A stretch of DNA of 64,000 bases from Methylomarinum sp. Ch1-1 (GTDB taxonomy: Bacteria; Pseudomonadota; Gammaproteobacteria; Methylococcales; Methylomonadaceae). Location of the stretch: positions 4,304,501-4,368,500 of the forward strand of contig NZ_CP157743.1 in the NCBI RefSeq assembly GCF_030717995.2, given 5' to 3'. Of the stretch, positions 43,417 through 51,160 are shown piece by piece (positions within the stretch are counted from its first letter, which is position 1; each line of letters begins with the position of its first letter). The translations under genes were made by a program, and so were the position numbers. The notes beneath the pieces were generated by a model, which made no database searches, was not told where the DNA came from, and saw only the letters and a program-made list of their open reading frames with translations.

Positions 43417-43447
43417 CGACTACCGGCTCATGTTGAAGGCGGGCGTA

Positions 43448-43936
43448 TTATCGGGAAATCAACCCCGTCAGCCATAAGCGCAAACGCATGCCCCATTCGC
43501 TGCTGTAACCGACCGAGGTCAGCATGATGTCGCCATCACCGTCGACAAAAAACAGCGCCGGCACGCCCTTGACGCCGTAGCGATCGGCGATCGCCCCTTG
43601 GTTATCGTTGACCACCGGCCATGTCAGCCTGCGTTCCCGTAAATAGGCTGTGACCTTGGCGTCATTGCCGGACCTGACCGCCACCGTCACTGCTGGAGCG
43701 TCCCGCAATAGCGAATCCACCGAAGCCTGCATCATCTTGCAGATGCCGCACCATTCCGCCCAGAAATAAATCATTCTAGGGCCTGCGTCCGTTTGCGGCA
43801 TGGCCGTTCGGCCGGCCAGGGTCTTCTCTGCGATCGGCGGCATCCTGCCGCTTACCAGCCCACGATTGACGAAAAACTGGCCGCCGAAGATGACTCCGAT
43901 CACGAACAGATAAAACAAGGTTTTCTTCAGTTTCAT
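43448..43936 (-). CDS. Membrane-tethered thioredoxin-like disulfide oxidoreductase
   Basis: 162 residues from ATG 43936, which overlaps the upstream gene's stop (ATGA). There is one N-terminal membrane helix (LFYLFVIGVIFGGQFFV). The thioredoxin motif is WCGIC in MIYFWAEWCGICKMMQASV, followed by WPVVNDNQGAIADRYGVKGV and the cis-Pro loop GVPALFFVDGDG. It resembles ScsD/DsbE-like periplasmic oxidoreductases. It is translationally coupled to the YgjP-type gene. The partner protein is unknown. Confidence 0.82.
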   Translation of the reverse strand: MKLKKTLFYLFVIGVIFGGQFFVNRGLVSGRMPPIAEKTLAGRTAMPQTDAGPRMIYFWAEWCGICKMMQASVDSLLRDAPAVTVAVRSGNDAKVTAYLRERRLTWPVVNDNQGAIADRYGVKGVPALFFVDGDGDIMLTSVGYSSEWGMRLRLWLTGLISR

Positions 43937-44682
43937 AACCCCAACATCAAACTGTGGCCATGCTGTTTCAGCCAATTCCTGTGCCGCCGATAATCCGGTA
44001 GATGATCCTCGACCAGTTGCCAGAAATCCTGCGAATGATTGCGATGGCGGATATGACAAAGCTCATGCACCACGACGTATTCCATCACCGCCGGCGGCGC
44101 GATGATCAGCAGCCAATTCATGTTGATATCGTCATGAATTCCGCAGCTGCCCCAACGGCTTTTCTGCGTTTTAATGCGTATAGAACGGGGATAAAGCCGG
44201 TGCCTTTGGCCGTGTTTTTCCACGTAAAGGGTCACCTCCTTTCTGGCCTGCTCCTTCATCCATTTGATCAACGCCGCGCGAATCAACTCGCTGGTTTCGC
44301 CGTCCAACTGACTGGGAAGCTGGACGCTAAAGCCCAGCTCTCGTTCAAAATCGATGCGGGTCCGGCGTACCGACGCTGGTTTGACCGACAACAGAAAATG
44401 TTGCCCCTTAAACGGCACTTTAACACCATGCCCATAGTGAGCCGGCGCCATCGATTTGATCGTTTCCCCGCGACACTGCATTTTTTTAACGGCCTCGCGC
44501 ACCCAGTCTTGCTGCGCACAGACAAAGCCATGAATTTGCTGTTCCGTTACCTTGGGCGGCGCGACGACCTCGATCTTATCGCCGGTGACGACGATACGCG
44601 TTTTTTTCGCTCGTCGACTGCGGCGGATCTGATAATCAAAGGCCAAAGGCCGGCCTCGTTTTTTGGTAAATAGATGTTTCAG
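43933..44682 (-). CDS. YgjP/DUF45 family zinc metallopeptidase-like protein
   Basis: 249 residues from ATG 44682. The zinc motif H-E-x-x-H is in YVVVHELCHIRHRNHSQDFW, with the third ligand further on. TQKSRWGSCGIHDDINMNWL is the other family block (K-x-R-W-G-S-C). It is SprT/M48-like in fold. Its exact substrate is unknown; such genes often sit near restriction or repair genes, but not here. A GTG at 44727 is a possible longer start. Confidence 0.87.
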   Translation of the reverse strand: MKHLFTKKRGRPLAFDYQIRRSRRAKKTRIVVTGDKIEVVAPPKVTEQQIHGFVCAQQDWVREAVKKMQCRGETIKSMAPAHYGHGVKVPFKGQHFLLSVKPASVRRTRIDFERELGFSVQLPSQLDGETSELIRAALIKWMKEQARKEVTLYVEKHGQRHRLYPRSIRIKTQKSRWGSCGIHDDINMNWLLIIAPPAVMEYVVVHELCHIRHRNHSQDFWQLVEDHLPDYRRHRNWLKQHGHSLMLGL

Positions 44683-44779
44683 CATGACAGATAGGGTCCA
44701 TAAGATGTGCTGACGTAGGAAGCGCACAGTCGTCGCCCAATAATGTATTTTTCGCCGTTCAGCACACGTTTTCTCAGCG

Positions 44780-45166
44780 TCATTGATTGATCATATGACT
44801 GGCGAGCTGCGCCAAGGACGAACGGATGCTTTCGCGCAGTGCTGCGTCCATGTTTACTTCGTCCAACGCCTTGTTCATGCACAGCATCCATTGATCGCGT
44901 TCCGCCTGACCGATGGCAAAGGGAAAGTGACGCTTCCGCAACATCGGATGGCCGTATTCCTCAATGAACAAATTTGGCCCGCCCAACCATCCGGACAAAA
45001 ACTTGAATAATTTATCCTTCGCCGGCTGCAGACTCTTGCCATGCAGGGCCCGGACCTCCTGGGCCTCGCCCAAGGTATCCATGTAAAAATAAAAGCGGTC
45101 GACCAGGCTCAACACGGCCTGTTCGCCTCCGATCAATTCATAAGGTGTCTTTGTTTGTGTTGCCAT
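44780..45166 (-). CDS. Group II truncated hemoglobin
   Basis: 128 residues. It starts with TPYELIGGEQAVLSLVDRFY, where the Phe/Tyr pair is at B9/B10. YGHPMLRKRHFPFAIGQAER includes the proximal His region, and DQWMLCMNKALDEV has the Trp at G8 that marks group II (trHbO). These proteins bind oxygen and may take part in oxygen or NO chemistry. It stands alone on the minus strand. A promoter region with a repeat fragment lies upstream. Confidence 0.92.
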   Translation of the reverse strand: MATQTKTPYELIGGEQAVLSLVDRFYFYMDTLGEAQEVRALHGKSLQPAKDKLFKFLSGWLGGPNLFIEEYGHPMLRKRHFPFAIGQAERDQWMLCMNKALDEVNMDAALRESIRSSLAQLASHMINQ

Positions 45167-45541
45167 TATTAGATATTTGTTTTTCCTTAATTGCTTATTT
45201 TACAGCCGCCAGCGATCCGTTTCGGATTTTTTGCCCATCGTTGCCGGAACAGCCCTTGTCTTGGAGGCGCAAACGTCTTGCTATAGGCGATACAGCTCAA
45301 CTGATTCCCCTGTATCGCCTCTCCGCTTAAGGAGTCACTATTCAGTATCTTTCAGGGTTTAGGCAGTCGGTCATTGATTTCTCGGGACGCGTGAATAATT
45401 ATTCTAAGGAAACATTGAATAAATCTGCATTTTGTTAAAATATCCGCAGTCAGCTTTTAAATTACTGACAAAAGAACAGAAACTCTTGTAAGATTGTCTG
45501 GTCATAATCGTTACTGTGTTTAATTGAGGAACCAAAGAACT
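45167..45541. repeat. Intergenic region with a truncated repeat copy (45338–45407)
   Basis: There is no supported gene. CACTATTCAGTATCTTTCAG to GGGACGCGTGAATAATTATTC is the right half of the GTAAYTATTCAG-family repeat in reverse orientation; the left half is missing. Next comes the promoter region of the BI-1 gene, with TTGTTAAAATAT at about 45432–45443 as a possible -10 zone and GAGGAACC at about 45525 as the ribosome-binding site. Confidence 0.55.
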
Positions 45542-46210
45542 ATGAGACTGACTACCGCAAGCTCACACTCACAAGAAAGCATTTTAGCAACCAATAAAAT
45601 GCTGAGAAACACTTATATGCTGTTGTCCATGACCCTGCTGTTCAGTGCGGCCATGGCAGGCATGGCCATGTACTTGAATATGCCGCATCCCGGCATGATC
45701 ATAACCTTGGTCGGTTACTTCGGCCTGCTGTTTTTAACGAATAAATTCAGCAACAGCTCTCTGGGTCTGTTGTTCGTATTCGCGTTGACTGGCTTCATGG
45801 GATTGACGCTGGGCCCGATACTGAACATGTATCTGAATGCGTTCAGCAACGGCCATGAGTTGGTCATGACGGCATTGGGCGGCACCGGGGTCATTTTTCT
45901 GGGCTTGTCTGGCTATGCTCTGACCACCCGCAAGGACTTCAGCTTTATTGCCGGTTTCCTGATGGTCGGCATACTGGTCGCCTTTATCGCCGGCCTGGCC
46001 GCGATGTTGTTTTCCATTCCGGCTTTATCACTGGCGGTCTCGGCGATGTTTGTGCTGTTGATGTCGGGAATGATCCTGTTCCAAACCAGTGCGATCATCC
46101 ACGGTGGAGAAACCAATTACATAATGGCGACCGTTTCGCTGTATGTATCGATCTACAACCTGTTCCTGAGTCTGCTGCAATTGCTGGCGGCTTTTGGCGG
46201 CGATGAATAA
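45542..46210 (+). CDS. Bax inhibitor-1/YccA family membrane protein
   Basis: 222 residues from ATG 45542. Seven membrane helices include NTYMLLSMTLLFSAAMAGMA, GMIITLVGYFGLLFLTNKF and TALGGTGVIFLGLSGYALTT. FAGFLMVGILVAFIAGL-type and ATVSLYVSIYNLFLSLLQLL blocks end the protein; the conserved Asp pair zone of BI-1 is near S-L-Y-x-x-I-Y-N. In E. coli the relative YccA modulates the FtsH protease; YbhL is another member. An intrinsic terminator follows 20 bases after the stop. Confidence 0.9.
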   Translation: MRLTTASSHSQESILATNKMLRNTYMLLSMTLLFSAAMAGMAMYLNMPHPGMIITLVGYFGLLFLTNKFSNSSLGLLFVFALTGFMGLTLGPILNMYLNAFSNGHELVMTALGGTGVIFLGLSGYALTTRKDFSFIAGFLMVGILVAFIAGLAAMLFSIPALSLAVSAMFVLLMSGMILFQTSAIIHGGETNYIMATVSLYVSIYNLFLSLLQLLAAFGGDE

Positions 46211-46790
46211 GTTCATCCCGAAAAGCGCACAAAGTCCGGTCTTGGCCGGACTTTTTTTTATCGCCCTGCTGACCGGCTGCCAGGTCGCTAAGACTCCGGA
46301 TCAAGTCACGCTGAAGTTCTGGCAGGCGATGGCCGACAACGACCTCGACAGCGCCAGACTCTATGTCAGCAAGGATAGCGAGGATTTGCTGCAAGCGCCT
46401 GAAAGGAACTTGCAAGAGGCCGATTTTGCGGTCGGGCAAATCGTCATTAACGACACTCAGGCCCGCGTCGAAACCGTGGCCAGCTTTCCCGACAACACCC
46501 AGTCGTCTTTTTCCACCTTCCTGATCAAAGAAGGCGATGATTGGCGAATCGATTATCGGCGCACCCGCTACAGCTTATCCGGCAACCTGTTCAACGGCCT
46601 GTTCGACAGCCTGAAGAATATCGGCGAAAACTTGAACAAACAATTGGAACAGCAAATGCCGCAGATCGAAAAGGAAATGGAATCGTTCGGGCAGGAACTG
46701 CAAAAGCAGCTGGACAACTTGGGCAAGGAGCTGGAAAAATCATTTCCGCCACCGAAGCAAAAGCCGGACCCTTATCAGGACAGTATCTGA
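46203..46790 (+). CDS. DUF4878-like lipoprotein with C-terminal coiled coil
   Basis: 195 residues from ATG 46203, overlapping the BI-1 stop by 8 bp. Lipoprotein signal: VLAGLFFIALLTGC, with acylated Cys near residue 25. A compact alpha/beta domain follows (TLKFWQAMADNDLDSARLYV … ARVETVASFPDN … DWRIDYRRT), as in DUF4878/NTF2-like lipoproteins. The tail from about 140 is an amphipathic coiled coil rich in Glu/Gln/Leu. A strong terminator lies inside the signal-peptide codons, so transcription from the BI-1 gene would largely stop there unless suppressed. Confidence 0.72.
   Translation: MNKFIPKSAQSPVLAGLFFIALLTGCQVAKTPDQVTLKFWQAMADNDLDSARLYVSKDSEDLLQAPERNLQEADFAVGQIVINDTQARVETVASFPDNTQSSFSTFLIKEGDDWRIDYRRTRYSLSGNLFNGLFDSLKNIGENLNKQLEQQMPQIEKEMESFGQELQKQLDNLGKELEKSFPPPKQKPDPYQDSI
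46231..46259 (+). terminator. Intrinsic terminator inside the lipoprotein 5' coding region
   Basis: AAAGTCCGG (46231–46239), loop TCTTGG, CCGGACTTT (46246–46254) and five more T residues. The 9-bp perfect stem and T-run are canonical. It follows the BI-1 stop at 46210 but overlaps codons of the next gene. Confidence 0.8.
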
Positions 46791-46819
46791 CCCGCCCGCC
46801 AGCGTACCGAAACGTTGTT

Positions 46820-47113
46820 CTCACAGTGTAATTATTCAGCGTAGTTTTACTAAGAGGGAGTAGGTTATTGATTTATCGGGCTGTCTGCAACAGGACGTTG
46901 CAGTCAGAGCTTACGCCGCACAGGGAAGTGCAAGTGCCGCGTGAAGCAGGATGCTGTTAGCTGCCATGGATGTATTCACCCAGCACCTAAATACCCTAGG
47001 TTATTGGCTATGATTAATAATCTTCGTTAATTTAGGTGCTGGGTGAACGCGTCCCGAGAAATCAATGACCTACTGCCTAAAACCCGAAAGATACTGAATA
47101 GTTACCTCACAGT
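46820..47113. repeat. GTAAYTATTCAG-family repeat (46828–47105) with 8-bp duplication
   Basis: The ends are GTAATTATTCAGCG at 46828 and CTGAATAGTTAC ending at 47105. The 8-bp target duplication CTCACAGT lies at 46820–46827 and 47106–47113, abutting the stop of the DUF2802 gene. A 67-bp palindromic element is inserted in it. It shares its body with 37828–37980 and includes a segment (GCCGCACAGG … GTTAGCTGCCATGGATGTATTC) that recurs at about 53110–53180. Confidence 0.82.
46978..47044. repeat. 67-bp palindromic mobile repeat, copy 2 (inverted)
   Basis: The arms are ACCCAGCACCTAAATA and ATTTAGGTGCTGGGT. The centre (GGTTATTGGCTATGATTAAT) is the reverse complement of the centre of the copy at 271–337. 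It interrupts GTATTCACGCGTCCCGAGAA, which is continuous at about 37918–37937. The length is 67 bp in both copies. Confidence 0.82.
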
Positions 47114-47509
47114 TTAGCGGGCGTGCAGCCTGATCAGTAGATCGGCCTCGTCTCGGCTTAAACCGCATTCCCTGACCAGCTCTTCGGCGCTGGCGCCCTG
47201 ATGTATTTTGTCGATGGCGACTTGATAGGGCGGCAATTCAGCTTGCTGATCCCGAGTCGCGTTTCCATCATCATAAGCCGCGATCTTCGCCGCCATCGCC
47301 TTCAATTGCTCATCGGCCCCCTGCACGCGGCTATCGACCGCGACCGCCGCCGAACAAATGCCGGCAATGTCCTCGCTGTTACGACTGACCTTGTGCTCCA
47401 GTTCGAGCAAACGCCGTCTCAGTTTTCTGTGCTCATATAACAACCAAAGCACAGCGGCAAGCACAGCCATCAATAAGGCTACCAAACTAGCCAGCAGAAT
47501 TTCGTTCAT
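47114..47509 (-). CDS. DUF2802 protein of the flagellar/chemotaxis cluster
   Basis: 131 residues. There is one N-terminal membrane helix (LLASLVALLMAVLAAVLWLL), then a coiled coil (EHRKLRRRLLELEHKVSRN), and a C-terminal helix-turn-helix-like end, AEELVRECGLSRDEADLLIR. In Pseudomonas and relatives this gene follows cheW at the end of the chemotaxis operon. Function unknown; likely polar/chemotaxis related. Its ATG overlaps the stop of the 55-codon gene upstream by one base. Confidence 0.85.
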   Translation of the reverse strand: MNEILLASLVALLMAVLAAVLWLLYEHRKLRRRLLELEHKVSRNSEDIAGICSAAVAVDSRVQGADEQLKAMAAKIAAYDDGNATRDQQAELPPYQVAIDKIHQGASAEELVRECGLSRDEADLLIRLHAR

Positions 47510-47676
47510 TAAACCCTTTCATCGATGTGCTGTAGCGGCTCATCGCCGCCTTGTTCGCCGCTGTCATCATCTCGCCGTGGTTGTTGCTGTTCATCCTGGC
47601 GTCGTTTGTCATCACGTTCGATACGATGCGGCCTGATCGGCGGATGGGTAGGAGTTATCGGAGTTATTTCAGCCAT
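47509..47676 (-). CDS. Small proline/charge-rich protein, 55 residues
   Basis: MAEITPITPTHPPIRPHRIE is followed by an Arg/Asp/Gln-rich stretch and PLQHIDERV. It is mostly disordered. The TAA overlaps the ATG of the DUF2802 gene (TAATG), strong evidence for translation. Similar short proteins seem to accompany DUF2802 in flagellar clusters. Function unknown. Confidence 0.7.
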   Translation of the reverse strand: MAEITPITPTHPPIRPHRIERDDKRRQDEQQQPRRDDDSGEQGGDEPLQHIDERV

Positions 47677-47794
47677 AATGCCCTCACTTTACCATACTGT
47701 CTGTCACGACAACGACGCATAACCGGCTTGCAGCAATGCCCAGAGCGTTTTAACGGTATTTAACCTGATACCGGCTTAACCCTTTGCAAGATAT

Positions 47795-48156
47795 GTTTCT
47801 TTGTAACTATTCAGCTTGATACTGAGAAAATATTTCTTTTACTGTAACTACTCACCCCCATTCGTAGGGTGGATAAGCGGAGCGCATCCCCCCGGATCGG
47901 CATCTTTGGTGGATGCGCCCTTCAGGCTTATCCACCCTACATGCTGACCGCCATGGATGGTGGAAATGCCGATTTTGCCATAATGCCATGGATGGCATGT
48001 AGTAGAGCAATGCAGGAGCAATTGCCGATAACGCCATGGAGGGCGTGTATTAGAGCAATGCAGGAGCAATTGCCGAGGAGCAAAAATCGGCCCTGCCGCG
48101 TTCGATAAGTGGGGCGAGCATTTTTATACTGAATAGTTACGTTGTTACGTTTCTTT
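47795..48156. repeat. GTAAYTATTCAG-family composite repeat (47803–48148)
   Basis: The left arm GTAACTATTCAGCTTGATAC copies that at 37705; the right end is ATACTGAATAGTTAC plus GTTGTTAC. Direct repeats GTTTCTTT flank it at 47795–47802 and 48149–48156. It contains a second end motif GTAACTACTCACCCC, an inverted GTAGGGTGGATAAGC / GCTTATCCACCCTAC pair (about 47872–47940), and two tandem units of about 48 bp from 47983 centred on GCAATGCAGGAGCAATTGCC. The whole element fills the gap between cheW and the 55-codon gene, which has no other gene. Confidence 0.65.
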
Positions 48157-48171
48157 TATCCCGAACTGAGG

Positions 48172-48645
48172 TTAAAACATATCTAGCTCCGCTTTTTCGT
48201 CGTCGCTGAGAAATTTGTTTAAATCAACCAAGATCAGCAGTTCGTCATCGCGACTGGTCACGCCCTGGATATATTTCGAGCTTTCTTCATTGCCGACATT
48301 CGGCGCCGTTTCAATATCCGAGGCCCTGAGTTCGACCACCTCGGCAACGCTGTCGACCAGGATGCCGATAATATGATCTTCGGTTTCGATAATGACGACC
48401 CTAGAGGCATCATCGGCTTCCTGACAAGGCAAGCCAAAGCGATTACGGGTATCGATCACGGTGACGACATTACCGCGTAAGTTGATAATACCTAAGACAT
48501 AGGAAGGCGCACCAGGCACCGGCGCAATTTCGCTGATTCTCAGCACTTCCTGAACCTGCATCACGTTGATGCCGTATTTTTCATCGCCCAGACAAAAGGT
48601 CACCCACTGCATGACCGGATCGTTTTGCTTATCTTCTTCACTCAT
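48172..48645 (-). CDS. cheW: Chemotaxis coupling protein CheW
   Basis: 157 residues from ATG 48645. QWVTFCLGDEKYGINVMQVQ, EIAPVPGAPSYVLGIINLRG, VTVIDTRNRFGLP and GILVDSVAEVVELRASDIE are the standard CheW strands. It bridges receptors and CheA. It is separated from the next cheW-like gene by about 100 bases, and from downstream cluster genes by a repeat insertion. Confidence 0.95.
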   Translation of the reverse strand: MSEEDKQNDPVMQWVTFCLGDEKYGINVMQVQEVLRISEIAPVPGAPSYVLGIINLRGNVVTVIDTRNRFGLPCQEADDASRVVIIETEDHIIGILVDSVAEVVELRASDIETAPNVGNEESSKYIQGVTSRDDELLILVDLNKFLSDDEKAELDMF

Positions 48646-48749
48646 GTTTGCTGTTATCCAATTATTGTTCTTCGCGAGTGGCTCGGCGCATAACCGAACG
48701 ACTGACACTCTTTCAAATCATGAAATCGCAATCCAGCCGCCATCCGTTA

Positions 48750-49469
48750 TCAGCGCGGCTTCCGATGCGGCACCAATTGCTGTACATCGATCACCGCGGT
48801 TAATTCTTCGATCACGGTCCCGATCAGCCACGGTCTTTTTTTCCGCAACGTACGCCATCTGACTTTTTCCGGCTCCAACTTGCTGATCGACAAGACTTCG
48901 TCACAAGCCAGGCCCCAGCGTCCGTCTTGGGTAATCAAAATACTCTTGAAAGGGTCTTGTTTCAGGTCACGCTGCCCCCCCCGGCTCTTGCCATAGACCA
49001 GCTGTCCGGTATCCAGCACCCCGACGCGCTTATCCTGATCATCCAGCAAGCCTATAAACCAGGAAGGCTGGCCCGGTATTTTAGTCGGTTGCCGGGTGAT
49101 GGTGATCGTTCTGAGCAGCTCGGTCAAGGGCGCGGCCAAGATTAGCTGATCCACTTTAAAAAACAAGGCCTGAAATTCATGTCGGGACCATTCCGGCATC
49201 AGCGATAAGGGCTGCCGCTTTATGACCGCCGGAGCATTGACGATCGCCGACGACTCGACGTCGATGTCTGGCATTTTCGGCGCTTGCTCAAGCGGCGGCG
49301 GTGCTAGCGGCTCCGTTGCCTGTTGCCGCGCGGGCTCTAACTGCGCTTCCGCGTTATCCAGCGCTGACGCCGCGTCGTCGCTCGGGATCTCATCGAGCAG
49401 TGTCTTTAGATAGCTGTCGAGCGCCAGTTCCTGATGAACAAGCTGATGAGGGGATTTATCATGGGCCAT
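48750..49469 (-). CDS. Second CheW-domain protein with N-terminal extension
   Basis: 239 residues. The first 95 residues are polar and Pro/Ala/Glu-rich (LDEIPSDDAASALDNAEAQL), then a divergent CheW domain reads ALFFKVDQLILAAPLTELLR, FIGLLDDQDKRVGVLDTGQL and LACDEVLSISKLEPEKVRWR. In Pseudomonas-like clusters this is the ParA-linked CheW paralogue, ParP-like, that helps place chemotaxis arrays at the pole. Its ATG overlaps the parA stop by one base, which supports a ParA–ParP pair. Confidence 0.88.
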   Translation of the reverse strand: MAHDKSPHQLVHQELALDSYLKTLLDEIPSDDAASALDNAEAQLEPARQQATEPLAPPPLEQAPKMPDIDVESSAIVNAPAVIKRQPLSLMPEWSRHEFQALFFKVDQLILAAPLTELLRTITITRQPTKIPGQPSWFIGLLDDQDKRVGVLDTGQLVYGKSRGGQRDLKQDPFKSILITQDGRWGLACDEVLSISKLEPEKVRWRTLRKKRPWLIGTVIEELTAVIDVQQLVPHRKPR

Positions 49470-50272
49470 TAAGACATTGCCATTTTTTTGTCATGCTGCT
49501 GATTGTCCAGCAATAATAATTCCAATAAATCGGCATAGGCCTCGACCGCTTTCGATTCCTTGACGAACAAGGACAGCGGCGTCGCCGCCTGGCTGGCTTC
49601 GCGGACCTTGGTATCGACCGGAATAAATGATTTCCAAACATGATCCGGGTATTTCATGCGCAGTGAACTCAAACTTTCCCGCGCGGCCCGTGTCCTTTTA
49701 TCAAACATCGTCGGCACGATGGTGTAATGTGGGGGTATTTTACGCGAATTAAACACCATGCCAATAGTATGCAACATACGATCTAATCCCTTCAGGGCCA
49801 GATATTCCGACAACACCGGAATGACCAGATGATCGCAGGCCGCCAATGCATTGATCATCAGCACGCCCAGCATCGGCGGGCTGTCGATAATCACATAATC
49901 ATAGCGATTAGCGACCTTTTTCAAGGCCGAGGAAATCACCAGCCCCATGCCGCCCATTGAAGCCACCTGGCGATCGAGCGTCGCGATAGCGGTCGAGGCC
50001 GGCAACACCGAAATGCCGTCGAACTCGGTTTTGACGATATAAGGTTCCGGCCCGCTGTTTTTTTTCTTCAGGCTGGCGTCATGAAACAAGTTATAGACGC
50101 TGGCTTGCATTTCATCGGGATTCATTTTGAAATAACTGGTCAAAGAACCATGAGGATCGAGATCCACCAACAGGGTGTTAAAGCCCCAGGACGATAATAG
50201 ACCGCCCAAGGTCACCACCGTCGTGGTTTTGCCGACGCCGCCTTTCTGATTAGATACGGACCATACTTTCAT
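49469..50272 (-). CDS. parA: ParA/Soj-family ATPase of the chemotaxis cluster (ParC-like)
   Basis: 267 residues. MKVWSVSNQKGGVGKTTTVV is the deviant Walker A; VDLDPHGSLTSYF and IIDSPPMLGVLMINALAA complete the ATPase. Here it is between motD and the CheW paralogue, the position of the ATPase that positions chemoreceptor arrays at the flagellated pole, not of chromosome ParA (no parB or parS nearby). Confidence 0.9.
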   Translation of the reverse strand: MKVWSVSNQKGGVGKTTTVVTLGGLLSSWGFNTLLVDLDPHGSLTSYFKMNPDEMQASVYNLFHDASLKKKNSGPEPYIVKTEFDGISVLPASTAIATLDRQVASMGGMGLVISSALKKVANRYDYVIIDSPPMLGVLMINALAACDHLVIPVLSEYLALKGLDRMLHTIGMVFNSRKIPPHYTIVPTMFDKRTRAARESLSSLRMKYPDHVWKSFIPVDTKVREASQAATPLSLFVKESKAVEAYADLLELLLLDNQQHDKKMAMS

Positions 50273-50284
50273 AATAAACCCGGG

Positions 50285-51148
50285 TTAAGGCAAGGCGCGT
50301 TCGCTGACCGAACCTTCGCTTGCCCGCTCGAAATTCAATGCCTTGGCTCTTTCATCGTCACTCATGCCATAGCGAGCAAAGGCTTGAGACATCAACACCA
50401 CTTCCACTCTACGATTTTTGAAACGCCCCTTGCTGGTATTGTTATCGGCAATCGGATGAAATTCTCCATAGCCGACCGCCGATAAGCGTGACGGCGGAAT
50501 ATCGCTATCGATTAATGCCCTGACCACGCTTGTGGCGCGCGCAGCCGATAAATCCCAGTTGGACGGAAACTCCACCGTATCGATGGGCACATTATCGGTA
50601 TGCCCCTCTATATGAACCACATTCGGCAGCCGTCTGATCACTACAGCGACTTTTTTCAGCACTGGAATGGCCTTGCGCGACAATTCCGCTTCGCCGCTGG
50701 AAAACAGCAATTCGCTGTTCATTTCCAGTTCGATCCAGAAATCATGCCTTTTCACCGCCACTAATTCGTCTTCGATATAGGGCGCCAGCACATCCTCCAG
50801 GTTTTCCGAAACCTGTTTCAGCTGCCTTCTTTCCTGCAAGATCTCTTCACTCAACTGCTGGCGCTTGATGTCTTCCTCGGTCGTTGGATGGTCGAGGACT
50901 ATCGGCTGCATGACGGTGGGAGGATTGCCCATCTGAATCGGGTTGTCGCTGCCCTGCTGCCTTTGTTGACGATGAAAAACCTGATCCAGCGCCGAGCTAA
51001 GGCTTTGATATTTTTTGTTATTGACCGAAGAAATCGAATACATCACGACAAAAAAAGCGAACAGCAAGGTAATGAAATCGGCATAGGAAACCAACCAACG
51101 GTCATGATTTTGCGGTTCTTCAACAACCCTTTTTCTGCGTCTAGCCAT
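50285..51148 (-). CDS. motD: Flagellar motor stator protein MotD
   Basis: 287 residues. MotB family: a basic start (MARRRKRVVEEPQNHDRWLV) and one membrane helix with the proton-binding Asp in SYADFITLLFAFFVVMYS. A plug/linker and an OmpA-like peptidoglycan-binding domain (VVHIEGHTDNVPIDTVEFPS … GYGEFHPIADN) follow. It pairs with MotC, 13 bases upstream. Confidence 0.93.
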   Translation of the reverse strand: MARRRKRVVEEPQNHDRWLVSYADFITLLFAFFVVMYSISSVNNKKYQSLSSALDQVFHRQQRQQGSDNPIQMGNPPTVMQPIVLDHPTTEEDIKRQQLSEEILQERRQLKQVSENLEDVLAPYIEDELVAVKRHDFWIELEMNSELLFSSGEAELSRKAIPVLKKVAVVIRRLPNVVHIEGHTDNVPIDTVEFPSNWDLSAARATSVVRALIDSDIPPSRLSAVGYGEFHPIADNNTSKGRFKNRRVEVVLMSQAFARYGMSDDERAKALNFERASEGSVSERALP

Positions 51149-51160
51149 CGTTAGCTCCCG

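Noticed and set aside
47983-48080. Possible CRISPR-like array
   Set aside because: Only two tandem units with no spacer variation and no cas genes; it lies inside a mobile repeat.
49469-50272. Chromosome-partition ParA and nearby replication origin
   Set aside because: No parB, parS or dnaA; the position between motD and a CheW paralogue marks it as the chemotaxis ParA.
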